Below are positions 15,306 to 23,119 of a stretch of 34,615 bases of DNA, one piece after another. Numbering within the stretch: position 1 is the first letter of the stretch; each line of letters starts with the position of its first letter. This stretch comes from a virus. Both the position numbers and the translations under genes were made by a program. The notes below the pieces were generated by a model. That model made no database searches. It had not been told where the DNA came from and saw only the letters and a list, made by a program, of their open reading frames with translations. The stretch lies in IMG/VR virus record IMGVR_UViG_3300020281_001189, positions 1 through 34,615 of that record; one strand, 5' to 3'.

Positions 15306-17804
15306 TTATTCAAAGAAATTTGTTAGATCTAGTTGCTTTTCAATAGTCCAACCGATAGGATCGAGTATACCTTCCATAGGTTCAGCAATAATTTTACTAA
15401 ACATTTTTTCATAGTTGATATAATCTCTGACTTTAAATTCATCAGGAATAGAAGTCATATATGATACAACATCAGAACCTACATTATTAGGTTCTCTAAG
15501 CCATAGGAATTTACCTTTCTCACCATTCTTGATGTATTCCCAATCTTTATCGAGTTTGTGTTGATTAATTAATCTATTGTATAGTATTGCACCACGTATA
15601 TGTGGTGGTGTACCTTTCTTGAAACCAATATTATCTCTTGGTGTATATTGCCATACATTATTCATAGTTCTAGGAAATGCAATGTCTTCTGCAGGTAGTG
15701 TAAGGAAATGCTTCTTGAAGTTGGCAATCGCTTTCTGGACTGTATCTTCATCAGTTGTTAGTACTAATTCAATAAGTTTTAGTAGTGGTTCTCTACAGCC
15801 TTGAGGTGTGCTTGAACGAATGGCTTCAAGACCTTGAATCTTAATCTTTGGTTTTTCAGGTCTATAACCTTCCATATCATGGACATTCATTGCATATCTT
15901 TTCTTTGCTGTCCAGAATGCTGCATCTGCAATAGCTTCTCTACCCATAACCATCTTCTGAGCATATACATTTTGATATTCAGCTATTGAATCAAACTCTT
16001 TATTAAGAGCTTTGGTTAGTTGTTCTTCGCAGACTCTGTCAAGAATATCTACAACTTCCGCTTTAGATTTATCTGCGAAGAACTTATCAACCAATGGTTG
16101 AAGATTTACATAGTTTGAATCTGTATCAATTGCAATAACATAATCAACTTTATCTGTCTTTAAGAGCTTGTTAAGATATCTATTGATTGCCATTTCAGCA
16201 CGTTGAATTACAAACTGACCGGATAATGTGATACTAGAACCAAGTCTTGGGTCAAACCATCTGTAATACTTGTTTGTGATTGCACCATAACCTGAGTTCA
16301 ATAGGATTTTACGAACGTATTGAGCAAGATGAAGTTTGGTAATATCACCACCTTCTTTCTGCTTCTTCTTCATTACACCTTGAATTTGTTTACGTTCATC
16401 ATATAGCTTACGCATAACTCTTGGTATGATACCTTCAAAGTCTTTCTTAAACATCCAGCCTGAAGCAGCCACAGCAAAATCACCTTGTGATTTAAATGAT
16501 TTACCATGTAAGAAATCACGCATACGCTTTTCTTCAGAGATATCCGGCCATACTTGCAATTTATCCATGATAGTTTCAGGTGATATATTATATTGCATAA
16601 TAAGGTGAGGATATAGAGAGTTCAAATCAAATGAAGCAACCCATCCATGTTTACCAACTTGTGGTGGTTTTACATAACCGCCTGGAATAGCTTCAGTAAA
16701 TCCAGTTCTTGGAAAACTAAATGGTGGTATCTTCTTTTCAAAGAACATTTCTTTATTAATCATAGCATCCCAGGTTTTAACAACACCAGATACATCTTCA
16801 TAGTTAATACCTGCTTTATATGCTACAGCAATCTGAACATCAATCAATCCCATCTTATCGTCAAGTCTTTTGACAAGATTAGTATCTTGAATATTATAAT
16901 CAATAAACTTATTGAAATCTTCAAAGAATAATTTATGTAGTGAACCAACTTCTTTATAATCTAGTTTCTTTTCACCAAGTTCGATGAAGGCAATATGGTC
17001 AAGACGATATGATTCTTGTACAGCATTCTTTTTATATCTGTCAAGATAATCAATATCATCGATACCTGTAATCTCAACACGCATCTGAGTACCTTGTTTA
17101 GTAGGAAACTCTTTGATACGGGTAAGACCCCATGGTGAGAGTCTTTTAACATCAAAGCCTAGTTTTACCATACGATTATGAATATATGGCATATCAAATG
17201 ATTGTGTATTCCAACCTGTCACAATTTGTGGATAGTGGTCTGACCAATACTTTATAAAGAAATCAAGTATCTGTCTTTCTGAATTACATGGTACATATAC
17301 AATTTTATCTAGCAAATCAGAATCTGTAAGTACTGAATCTTTTCTTGACCAATCACCATTACCGAATGTAATAAACTTATCTGTAATAGAATCATGTAGA
17401 CATATTGCTGTGATGGGATGAGCTGCTTCACCTGGCTCAGGGAAACCTTCTTCTGAGCTAACTTCAATATCAATAGTGAATGTTCTTATTTCTTCACGTT
17501 TCCAATCATTCTCAGCATTTGGATAGTGTTCAATACAGTACTGAGAGTTAAAGAATGGGAAGCCATATACTTTTAGATTTGTTTCTTCATTCTGTTTGCC
17601 AAAGTTTCTGGCATCAACCATTGTGTCAAATGGTAATGGCTTTAGATGATTGCCATATACATCGGTAAATCCTGTCTTTGTAGCAGATTGTATATAAAGA
17701 GTTGGGTCATACTTAATCTTTGACCTGAATTCTTCACCATCTCTGATACCGCGGACGAGTAAGTTTTGCCCATATATGGCAACATTAGTGTAGTATTCTG
17801 ACAT
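15306..17804 (-). CDS. 43: DNA polymerase gp43, family B
   Basis: The replicative polymerase with proofreading. The 832-aa chain (T4 is 898) has exonuclease motif I with Asp112 and Glu114 in IDIEVSS, motif II in TGWNTQSFDMPY and motif III around YNIQDTNLV. The polymerase site has motif A Asp393 in SFDLNSLYPH, motif B with Lys499 in RKILLNSGYG, and motif C Asp560 and Asp562 in AIDTDSNYV. Motif A reads SLYPHLI where SLYPSII is usual. The tail LDLTNFFE resembles the clamp-binding end of gp43. It lies after regA as in T4. An AGTATAATC element overlaps the regA stop, and the ATG has no strong ribosome site, fitting translational control by RegA. Confidence 0.97.
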   Translation of the reverse strand: MSEYYTNVAIYGQNLLVRGIRDGEEFRSKIKYDPTLYIQSATKTGFTDVYGNHLKPLPFDTMVDARNFGKQNEETNLKVYGFPFFNSQYCIEHYPNAENDWKREEIRTFTIDIEVSSEEGFPEPGEAAHPITAICLHDSITDKFITFGNGDWSRKDSVLTDSDLLDKIVYVPCNSERQILDFFIKYWSDHYPQIVTGWNTQSFDMPYIHNRMVKLGFDVKRLSPWGLTRIKEFPTKQGTQMRVEITGIDDIDYLDRYKKNAVQESYRLDHIAFIELGEKKLDYKEVGSLHKLFFEDFNKFIDYNIQDTNLVKRLDDKMGLIDVQIAVAYKAGINYEDVSGVVKTWDAMINKEMFFEKKIPPFSFPRTGFTEAIPGGYVKPPQVGKHGWVASFDLNSLYPHLIMQYNISPETIMDKLQVWPDISEEKRMRDFLHGKSFKSQGDFAVAASGWMFKKDFEGIIPRVMRKLYDERKQIQGVMKKKQKEGGDITKLHLAQYVRKILLNSGYGAITNKYYRWFDPRLGSSITLSGQFVIQRAEMAINRYLNKLLKTDKVDYVIAIDTDSNYVNLQPLVDKFFADKSKAEVVDILDRVCEEQLTKALNKEFDSIAEYQNVYAQKMVMGREAIADAAFWTAKKRYAMNVHDMEGYRPEKPKIKIQGLEAIRSSTPQGCREPLLKLIELVLTTDEDTVQKAIANFKKHFLTLPAEDIAFPRTMNNVWQYTPRDNIGFKKGTPPHIRGAILYNRLINQHKLDKDWEYIKNGEKGKFLWLREPNNVGSDVVSYMTSIPDEFKVRDYINYEKMFSKIIAEPMEGILDPIGWTIEKQLDLTNFFE

Positions 17805-17811
17805 TAACTAG

Positions 17812-17817
17812 ATTATA
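17812..17817 (-). promoter_or_regulatory. AGTATAAT -10-like element before gene 43
   Basis: The minus strand reads AATTAGTATAATCTAG 8 to 20 nt before the polymerase ATG, with the regA stop TAG inside it. It shares TTAGTATAAT with the rnh and 405-aa gene upstream regions. Confidence 0.4.
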
Positions 17818-18198
17818 CTAATTTGTGGACTTTTTACCTATAGTATAGTTAGCTTTTAGTGTCCAATCACCTTTTTCTTTGAAAGGGATTACTTTTACTT
17901 TTTGGAGAGATGCAGGCTCGGCTGAACCTACTATTTCGCAGAGTTTCCATTCTTCTAGAAGTCTAGCAATTCCATTACGACGTGCTGTATCCTCGACGGT
18001 AATTTCCCTATCGAATCCATCTAATTTGAAGAGCTCTCTGTAATGACAGATATAGTACTTTCCCTTTTTGTGCAGAATATGGCAAGTTTGGACTAACTTT
18101 TTATCTCTTGATTCTAATCCAATTCTTGTCAAAGTTTCTACTATTTTAAGGAAATCGTCTCGCTCTTTTAGTTTTACTTCCAGTAATTGTTCTAACAT
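17818..18198 (-). CDS. regA: RegA translational repressor
   Basis: Binds ribosome-binding sites of early phage mRNAs and blocks their translation. The 126 residues align by eye along the full length with T4 RegA (122 aa): DDFLKIVETLTRIG, the CHILHKKGKYYICHY segment, MDG-like KLDGF, ITVEDTARRNGIARLLEEWKLCEIV, and the ending NYTIG. It sits between gp62 and polymerase in the conserved T4 order 45-44-62-regA-43. It starts after a 36-nt gap from gene 62. Confidence 0.95.
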   Translation of the reverse strand: MLEQLLEVKLKERDDFLKIVETLTRIGLESRDKKLVQTCHILHKKGKYYICHYRELFKLDGFDREITVEDTARRNGIARLLEEWKLCEIVGSAEPASLQKVKVIPFKEKGDWTLKANYTIGKKSTN

Positions 18199-18234
18199 TA
18201 TATCCTTTGAATATGTTAGATACGCCTACTGTAT

Positions 18235-18663
18235 TTATCTTTTGCCGCCTTTAAGGTTAAGAGACTTGATGTACTGTATTTGTTCAGGCTTTAGAGTCTT
18301 ACAATAATCAACCGCCTGTTTCTTAGATATAGAATAGTACTCAGCAACTTCATCTATACCATCAGTCTTATTCATCTTCTGCCATTTTGCAAAGTAATTC
18401 TTCTTTGGCATAGCATGAAAATAAAATGCATATTGTTCTTCATCAGATACATTATCATATTTGTTCATCTCATTTGCATAGTGTATAGTATCTGATCTCA
18501 TAGAAAATCCAAGGTTGATGACATACTTGACATAACCATGTAGATCTTCTTTAAAGTTTTTATTTGATATTGATTTGATGAAGTCGAATGGTGAAGGCTT
18601 ATGTACCTTTAGTTCTTCTTCAGTATTATCTTTTATAACGTTTCCAAATAAATCTATTTGCAT
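18235..18663 (-). CDS. 62: Clamp loader small subunit gp62
   Basis: Partner of gp44 in the ATP-driven loading of the gp45 clamp. The 142-aa protein is shorter than T4 gp62 (187 aa) but shares the pattern of a helical N-terminal half and the FYFHAMPKKNYFAKWQKM block, matching the T4 NYLMAAVPRGKRYGKWAKL region, followed by the AEYYSISKKQAVDYCKTL helix pair. Its position before regA is the T4 order. It starts inside the end of the 164-aa gene (38-nt overlap), which separates it from gp44, unlike T4 where 44 and 62 are adjacent. Confidence 0.85.
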   Translation of the reverse strand: MQIDLFGNVIKDNTEEELKVHKPSPFDFIKSISNKNFKEDLHGYVKYVINLGFSMRSDTIHYANEMNKYDNVSDEEQYAFYFHAMPKKNYFAKWQKMNKTDGIDEVAEYYSISKKQAVDYCKTLKPEQIQYIKSLNLKGGKR

Positions 18664-19120
18664 TTCTTTTCTTTGTTCTCCAATGGGATACTAAATCTTT
18701 ATACTGTTCCATCATAGTTTTTTCTTGATATTTGCAAACAATCCACCACTGACCAGGAAATACCATAAATGCTGGTATATGAAAGGCAGATTTACTATGA
18801 AATAAAATGTATGGCATTTTACCTGACTTTAAGAGTATCTTAAGAAAGTTTCTAGGTTTATAACCACTAATCAAACCGAATGATGCACCATAATCTCCAA
18901 TACCTAGTTTCAAACCACTGAATTTTGATATTCTTCTATGACTGTTATAGTAAGTACCTTTTTCCCATGCATAGAAGCCATTACCTTTTCTTGCAATATA
19001 ACATGGGTGTGTTTCATTATAACCCATTCTATCAGCTCGTTTTCTTGGATAGTGTGTGCTTAAAAAGAAGTATATTCTAGTTGTTCTATACTGTAAGAGT
19101 GACTTAACGAAACTTAACAT
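18626..19120 (-). CDS. Unrecognised protein between genes 44 and 62, 164 aa
   Basis: I do not recognise it. It is strongly basic and aromatic, rich in Tyr, Trp, Phe, Lys and Arg, with a GDYGASFGLISGYKPRNFL segment and an MPYILFHSKSAFHIPAFMVFPGQWWIV stretch split by charged residues. The basic tail ends KRNANRFIWKRYKR. It overlaps gp44 by 17 nt and gp62 by 38 nt. Nothing in it resembles known GIY-YIG or HNH homing nucleases. Given its place it might contact the clamp loader or DNA, but that is guesswork. An internal ATG at Met32 could be an alternative start. Confidence 0.65.
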   Translation of the reverse strand: MLSFVKSLLQYRTTRIYFFLSTHYPRKRADRMGYNETHPCYIARKGNGFYAWEKGTYYNSHRRISKFSGLKLGIGDYGASFGLISGYKPRNFLKILLKSGKMPYILFHSKSAFHIPAFMVFPGQWWIVCKYQEKTMMEQYKDLVSHWRTKKRNANRFIWKRYKR

Positions 19121-20039
19121 TCTTCATTACCTCAACTACAAATGCAGCTAAGTTAATTTCTTGATTAGTCACAAATGCAGATCTATGTTGATACTCACCA
19201 ATAATCAATATGAGATTTGGTATGGATGATGGTTCTACATAATCATTTATTGATTGATAGAACTCATTGAATAAAGAATCAGGATCAGGATTATCTGCAA
19301 TCCAAGCTCGACATGATTTGAAATCTTTTTGTTTGATATATTTTACAAGTGTTTTTACTTTACTTGTATTTACAACTGCAATGATACCACTATCAATATT
19401 ATTATCAATATGAGAATATCTTTGTAGTTCATTTATGATTCTACGATTATCAGGGAAATGAGATTTTACAACTTCGAGTACTGCTTGTTTTTCATACTTA
19501 ACTTTTTCAGCATCAAGTATATGCATACATCTTTTAGCAATACCACCAGCATTTGCAGCCATATCGGCTTTAGATATACTAAAGTCTATAACACTACATC
19601 TTGAATGAAGAGGTGGTATAATCTTATGCTTAAAATTACATGTTAGTATGAATCTAGCATTTGAACTAAACTCTTCAATAAAGTTACGAAGAGCAGGCTG
19701 GACTGCGATACCTAGGTAATCAGCTTCATCAATAATAACTACTTTCGGCTTAGCAGTTGTTGAAACAGTAGAGACGAACTTTTTAATCTTATCTCTGAGT
19801 ATATCAATTGATCTACCCTCATCAGAACCATTTATTATGATGTAATCACAGCCTTGCTCTTCGCATAGGGCTCTGGCCACTGTGGTTTTGCCAGTACCCG
19901 CCGAACCTGATAAAAGCAAATTCATCATATCACCTTTATCTCTAAGGTTAATAAATGTTTGCTTTAACTTGTCAGGTAGAATACAATCGTCAATAGTCCT
20001 AGGACGATATTTTTCTACCCATAAAAATTGATCTTTCAT
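19104..20039 (-). CDS. 44: Clamp loader large subunit gp44, AAA+ ATPase
   Basis: The RFC-like ATPase that opens and loads the gp45 ring. The 311-aa chain (T4 is 319) has the FLWVEKYRPRTIDD start typical of RFC proteins, Walker A GSAGTGKT at 45-52, Walker B IIDEAD at 102-107, sensor 1 in ILTCNFK and the SRC arginine-finger motif at 146-148. AAGGAG precedes the ATG, which is coupled to the upstream gene as TAATG. Confidence 0.96.
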   Translation of the reverse strand: MKDQFLWVEKYRPRTIDDCILPDKLKQTFINLRDKGDMMNLLLSGSAGTGKTTVARALCEEQGCDYIIINGSDEGRSIDILRDKIKKFVSTVSTTAKPKVVIIDEADYLGIAVQPALRNFIEEFSSNARFILTCNFKHKIIPPLHSRCSVIDFSISKADMAANAGGIAKRCMHILDAEKVKYEKQAVLEVVKSHFPDNRRIINELQRYSHIDNNIDSGIIAVVNTSKVKTLVKYIKQKDFKSCRAWIADNPDPDSLFNEFYQSINDYVEPSSIPNLILIIGEYQHRSAFVTNQEINLAAFVVEVMKNVKFR

Positions 20040-20269
20040 TATAACTCCTTGCTATGCTTTTTAATATAACCGATAGACCTTCCAGTCTTTCTAGACGCTG
20101 CAGAAAGTGAATCATATATCTTACCATTATACTCAATGGCTATGGAATTTTTTACAGCTCCTGGTTTACCTAGTGGCTTGAAGCCATCTTTCCATTGCTT
20201 ATCTAGTTTTTCTTTTTTTCTTTCCCAAGCTTTTAACTTCTTCTTTTTATCAAAGCTCTCTTTGCTCAC
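20039..20269 (-). CDS. Small basic protein with NUMOD1-like helix-turn-helix, 76 aa
   Basis: The first 40 residues are Lys-rich and charged. The C-terminal part, IYDSLSAASRKTGRSIGYIKKH, looks like the NUMOD1 DNA-binding repeat of homing endonucleases, where an aromatic-rich strand is followed by S..AA..TG.S...I. No nuclease domain is attached, so it may be a remnant or a domesticated DNA-binding module. It overlaps dCMP deaminase by 20 nt and gp44 by 1 nt. Confidence 0.65.
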   Translation of the reverse strand: MSKESFDKKKKLKAWERKKEKLDKQWKDGFKPLGKPGAVKNSIAIEYNGKIYDSLSAASRKTGRSIGYIKKHSKEL

Positions 20270-20681
20270 ATTCTACTCCACAGTCCAGAAGGAAATCAAT
20301 ACCATCTCTACTTCTGTATTCTTCATTATAGACAACACGTACCACACCAGCTTGATAGATGAGCTTTGCACAATCATAGCAAGGAGATAGTGAGACATAA
20401 AGCGTCGATCCCTCTGCACTGGATGTGGTACGCGCGACTTTCGCAAGCGCATTTGACTCCGCATGCAAAACCTCTCGTTTAGTTGTGAATGAACCATCTT
20501 CATTTTCTATTTCGCAGTCGTTATCCCAACCACGCGGTGTTCCATTATAACCAAACGCAATAATATTTTCTAATCCATCATCTACAATAACAGCACCTAC
20601 CTTAAACCTGCGGCTTGTAGACATTTGTCCGATGACATCAACTAAGTCACCATATAATTTATCAGCTTTTTCTACTTTCAT
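20250..20681 (-). CDS. cd: dCMP deaminase
   Basis: Converts dCMP to dUMP for thymidylate synthesis. The 143-aa zinc enzyme has the HAE motif at 73-75 and the PCYDC motif with Cys101 and Cys104, plus the N-terminal STSRRFKVGAVIV strand and the FGYNGTPRG loop found in T4-type dCMP deaminases. It overlaps the 89-aa gene by 20 nt. Together with NrdA and NrdB it forms the nucleotide supply part of the window. Confidence 0.94.
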   Translation of the reverse strand: MKVEKADKLYGDLVDVIGQMSTSRRFKVGAVIVDDGLENIIAFGYNGTPRGWDNDCEIENEDGSFTTKREVLHAESNALAKVARTTSSAEGSTLYVSLSPCYDCAKLIYQAGVVRVVYNEEYRSRDGIDFLLDCGVECEQREL

Positions 20682-20931
20682 GTTCTTTTAACATCTCTAC
20701 TATTTGTACTGGTACCAACAAATGGATTTTATAAGTTTCTTTTTTAGGATCATCTCTCAATAAATCCTTATACATTGACAAAGCTTGAAGTGCATCATCA
20801 ACAGTGACTTCTAATAATTTCTTATGCAAATCTTTTTCAGAAGTCAAATACCTTTCAGCTGCTACACTAGCATCTTCAATGGCATCTTCTAAAGATTGCC
20901 TGTCTTCATCTTCAATTGCCATATTCACCAT
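20662..20931 (-). CDS. Acidic helical hypothetical protein, 89 aa
   Basis: A small, acidic, predicted all-helical protein (EDEDRQSLEDAIEDASVAAERYL, then LLEVTVDDALQALSMYKDLL). No family is recognised. Two ATGs are possible: 20931, and 20922 with GGTGA close upstream. The start overlaps the gp45 stop. It lies between clamp and deaminase in the replication operon. Confidence 0.65.
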   Translation of the reverse strand: MVNMAIEDEDRQSLEDAIEDASVAAERYLTSEKDLHKKLLEVTVDDALQALSMYKDLLRDDPKKETYKIHLLVPVQIVEMLKEHESRKS

Positions 20932-21568
20932 CAGGTTGAAGTGCTACATAATAATCAATGCCACTTGCACCAGAGAATAATGATAATCCTTTAGCACAAA
21001 TACTAACTTTATAATCATCAATAATAAATTTTAGTTTATCTACTGAGATTGAAAGATTATATTTAGCAGAACTATCTTCTTTCTGACTGATGGTAAACTT
21101 ATTAGATGTTGGCACTGTTTTATCATGTACAACAATACCTTCTTCAGTAAATGTAATATCTGAAGCATTATTAATTGAAGCTGCTTTAGCTAATCTTGTT
21201 AGGTTTTCTTTGGTGATTGTCTTTTCAACCTCAACTGATGGTAGTGTAATACCTTTTTCAGGTGGTGTTGCAACTATACTTTTATCTGCATAGAAATATT
21301 TTTGCTGAGCAGAACTATCTTTAATAATAACTGCATCATCACCAAATTCAAAATCACAATCTAAATCAAATAAAGATACCGTACCTAAAAACTCGTTTAA
21401 GTCATAGATTGCAAATTCTTTGTTGAATGTTTCATCAACAGTTGCTTTAGCAAATATATCTTTTACATTTGAAATAGTTTCGATTGTATTGCCTTCAGAA
21501 ATAACAATGGACTGATTGATTGTCGCAAAGTTTTTTAATATTCCTAAAGTTCTTTTAGAAATCTTCAT
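20912..21568 (-). CDS. 45: Sliding clamp gp45
   Basis: Trimeric ring that holds gp43 on DNA and also couples late transcription in T4, where it contacts gp33 and gp55. The 218-aa protein (T4 is 228) has the expected N-terminal KISKRTLGILKNFATINQSI helix and strand, a DLDCDFEFGDDAVIIKD middle and a C-terminal SLFSGASGIDYYVAL strand pair. AAGGAGATA is the ribosome site. Its presence together with TATAAATA promoters supports T4-type late transcription in this phage. Confidence 0.94.
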   Translation of the reverse strand: MKISKRTLGILKNFATINQSIVISEGNTIETISNVKDIFAKATVDETFNKEFAIYDLNEFLGTVSLFDLDCDFEFGDDAVIIKDSSAQQKYFYADKSIVATPPEKGITLPSVEVEKTITKENLTRLAKAASINNASDITFTEEGIVVHDKTVPTSNKFTISQKEDSSAKYNLSISVDKLKFIIDDYKVSICAKGLSLFSGASGIDYYVALQPDGEYGN

Positions 21569-21569
21569 A

Positions 21570-22787
21570 CTATCTCCTTTTATCTGCCTTCAATATAATG
21601 AGGGCTTTGTTGAACCTTCCATTAGGTTTATACTCCTTAGTAGTGAGTTTTTCAAACTCTTTATCAAACTGCCTTTCAGTCTTTGAAAGTGCAATTGGTA
21701 AGAATTCCATGGGCTTTCGTAGCTTCTTACCTCTACTCTTTGTGATATGTTGAAGTGCTTGACCCTTAATCTCGAAACCATCTACACGTTCGCTGATATA
21801 TTCTTCTATACGACAATACTTTGTACTGAATACAAGCAGCCTGTGCATTCCTATAATCTGCATAGGATTAAGTGATACTACTTTATAATCATGATTCTCT
21901 TTCTCATAATTAAGATTACGTACCTGTCTTTCTGCAGATTGTGGTTTCTTAACTCTTGATTTACGTGTGGTTTGAGTAGCTTTCTTAATTCTTTCTAAAT
22001 CACTATGTATAGACTCAATTGTTTTAATCCTAAACTTAACTTCCTTGTCAGATAAATGACTATAACCTTCTACGAGTTGTGCATCCCAATCGTTAATATG
22101 AGGTTTTTGGTTTCGTAGTTTAAGTAATTCAGTATATTCTTCAAGCCATCTGTTAATCTGTTCTTCTACAATAGGATTTGCTTTAGAAGTAAGACCATAT
22201 TTCTGGTACAGTGTATAGATATCTATAGTTGTATGTTTACCATCAATCCAGTCATCTTCCATGTTGATGACATCTGTCATTACAGTATCCCATACTTTTT
22301 CTTTGTACAATTCTATAGGTGACCTACGAACTACTTTAGGTTTATCATCATCTTCTTCACCTTGTAATCCTTTTTCATATAGCTCATCTATTCTTGGCTC
22401 TACCCAAGATGATATAGGCTTTATAGTTCCAGTTGTACCTGGTAATCCTTGCCAATATTTGTCTTCAGCTTCTACATAATCAGGCCAACCACGTGTTATC
22501 ATTCTACACATAGCACCAAGAACCGGACTGAATCTCCAATCTGGATTTCTTTTAATAATCTTTAATTGATCGGGTCTTGTGTTCTTGACATATTCAATTA
22601 CATAAGCTTTAAATTCTTTCTTGCTTTTCTCCATACGATACCATTCCTGAGCAACACGCTTAGATCTTGCAAAGACTTCACCTGACATTTTAGCAAGTTC
22701 ATTTTCTGCAGGTGCTATTGGTTCGTCTGGATTACGCATAGCCTTAAGAAGCTCCGCGTTCTTTTGCCGTTTTTTAGATAATGCCAT
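21570..22787 (-). CDS. Conserved-looking 405-aa protein of unknown function upstream of gene 45
   Basis: A large, charged, mostly helical protein with high Lys, Arg and Glu. It has a basic N-terminus (ALSKKRQKNAELLKAMRN), a central EDDDKPK linker near residue 145 and a basic segment TTRKSRVKKPQSAERQ near 275. I see no nucleotide-binding or nuclease motif. The start has AAGGAGA, and an AGTATAATC element lies about 20 nt before it. It ends 1 nt before the gp45 start, so it is co-transcribed with the clamp. Similar large genes next to 45 occur in other marine T4-like phages as far as I recall, without known function. Confidence 0.75.
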   Translation of the reverse strand: MALSKKRQKNAELLKAMRNPDEPIAPAENELAKMSGEVFARSKRVAQEWYRMEKSKKEFKAYVIEYVKNTRPDQLKIIKRNPDWRFSPVLGAMCRMITRGWPDYVEAEDKYWQGLPGTTGTIKPISSWVEPRIDELYEKGLQGEEDDDKPKVVRRSPIELYKEKVWDTVMTDVINMEDDWIDGKHTTIDIYTLYQKYGLTSKANPIVEEQINRWLEEYTELLKLRNQKPHINDWDAQLVEGYSHLSDKEVKFRIKTIESIHSDLERIKKATQTTRKSRVKKPQSAERQVRNLNYEKENHDYKVVSLNPMQIIGMHRLLVFSTKYCRIEEYISERVDGFEIKGQALQHITKSRGKKLRKPMEFLPIALSKTERQFDKEFEKLTTKEYKPNGRFNKALIILKADKRR

Positions 22788-22806
22788 AAAATCTCCTTGT
22801 ATAGAG

Positions 22807-22812
22807 ATTATA
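22807..22812 (-). promoter_or_regulatory. AGTATAAT -10-like element before the 405-aa gene
   Basis: The minus strand reads GTTTAGTATAATCTCTATAC 20 to 25 nt before the ATG. A weak -35 candidate (AAGAAA) lies 17 nt further up. It sits in the 36-nt gap after the small membrane gene and could start the 45-44-62-regA-43 operon. Confidence 0.5.
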
Positions 22813-22823
22813 CTAAACGGTAA

Positions 22824-23009
22824 TTATTTTTTCTTGGAGGGTTTTTCGTTTTGGTGGAATTTGACTAGCCATTTGATATCGGTTTGTATTTCTGTAATGG
22901 CTTTTTCAATATGGTTAAGGTGATTTGTTTCTATGAGATAAACACGCCAGGCTAAGAAACCTACGAAGGCTATCAGCGTTGATACAAAGATTGATTCATA
23001 TATTCCCAT
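22824..23009 (-). CDS. Small membrane protein with coiled coil, 61 aa
   Basis: One N-terminal membrane segment (about residues 6-27, SIFVSTLIAFVGFLAWRVYLI) followed by a heptad-like helix (LNHIEKAITEIQTDIKWLVKF) and a Lys-rich end. It is likely an inner-membrane protein with a cytoplasmic coiled coil. It follows an exact late promoter with a leader of about 95 nt, and no strong ribosome site is seen. Its role is unknown; such small late membrane proteins can act in lysis, but nothing here proves it. Confidence 0.65.
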   Translation of the reverse strand: MGIYESIFVSTLIAFVGFLAWRVYLIETNHLNHIEKAITEIQTDIKWLVKFHQNEKPSKKK

Positions 23010-23111
23010 GTTAATATCTCTTATAAATGTTAAAGTTTATAATGTAGTTAAATTTAATTTAGTTGCTTTTCGGTTGTTTTATAAGCAGTATACCAACTGT
23101 ATATGATATAT

Positions 23112-23119
23112 TATTTATA
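23112..23119 (-). promoter_or_regulatory. T4-type late promoter upstream of the 61-aa membrane gene
   Basis: An exact TATAAATA on the minus strand right after the TAG stop of the IMPDH-like gene (context ATAGTATAAATAATA). The leader to the ATG at 23009 is about 100 nt and AT-rich. Confidence 0.7.

Noticed and set aside
18229-18236. GATAAATA near the gene 62 stop as a late promoter for regA
   Set aside because: One mismatch at the first base, and regA is expected to be early; not strong enough to list.
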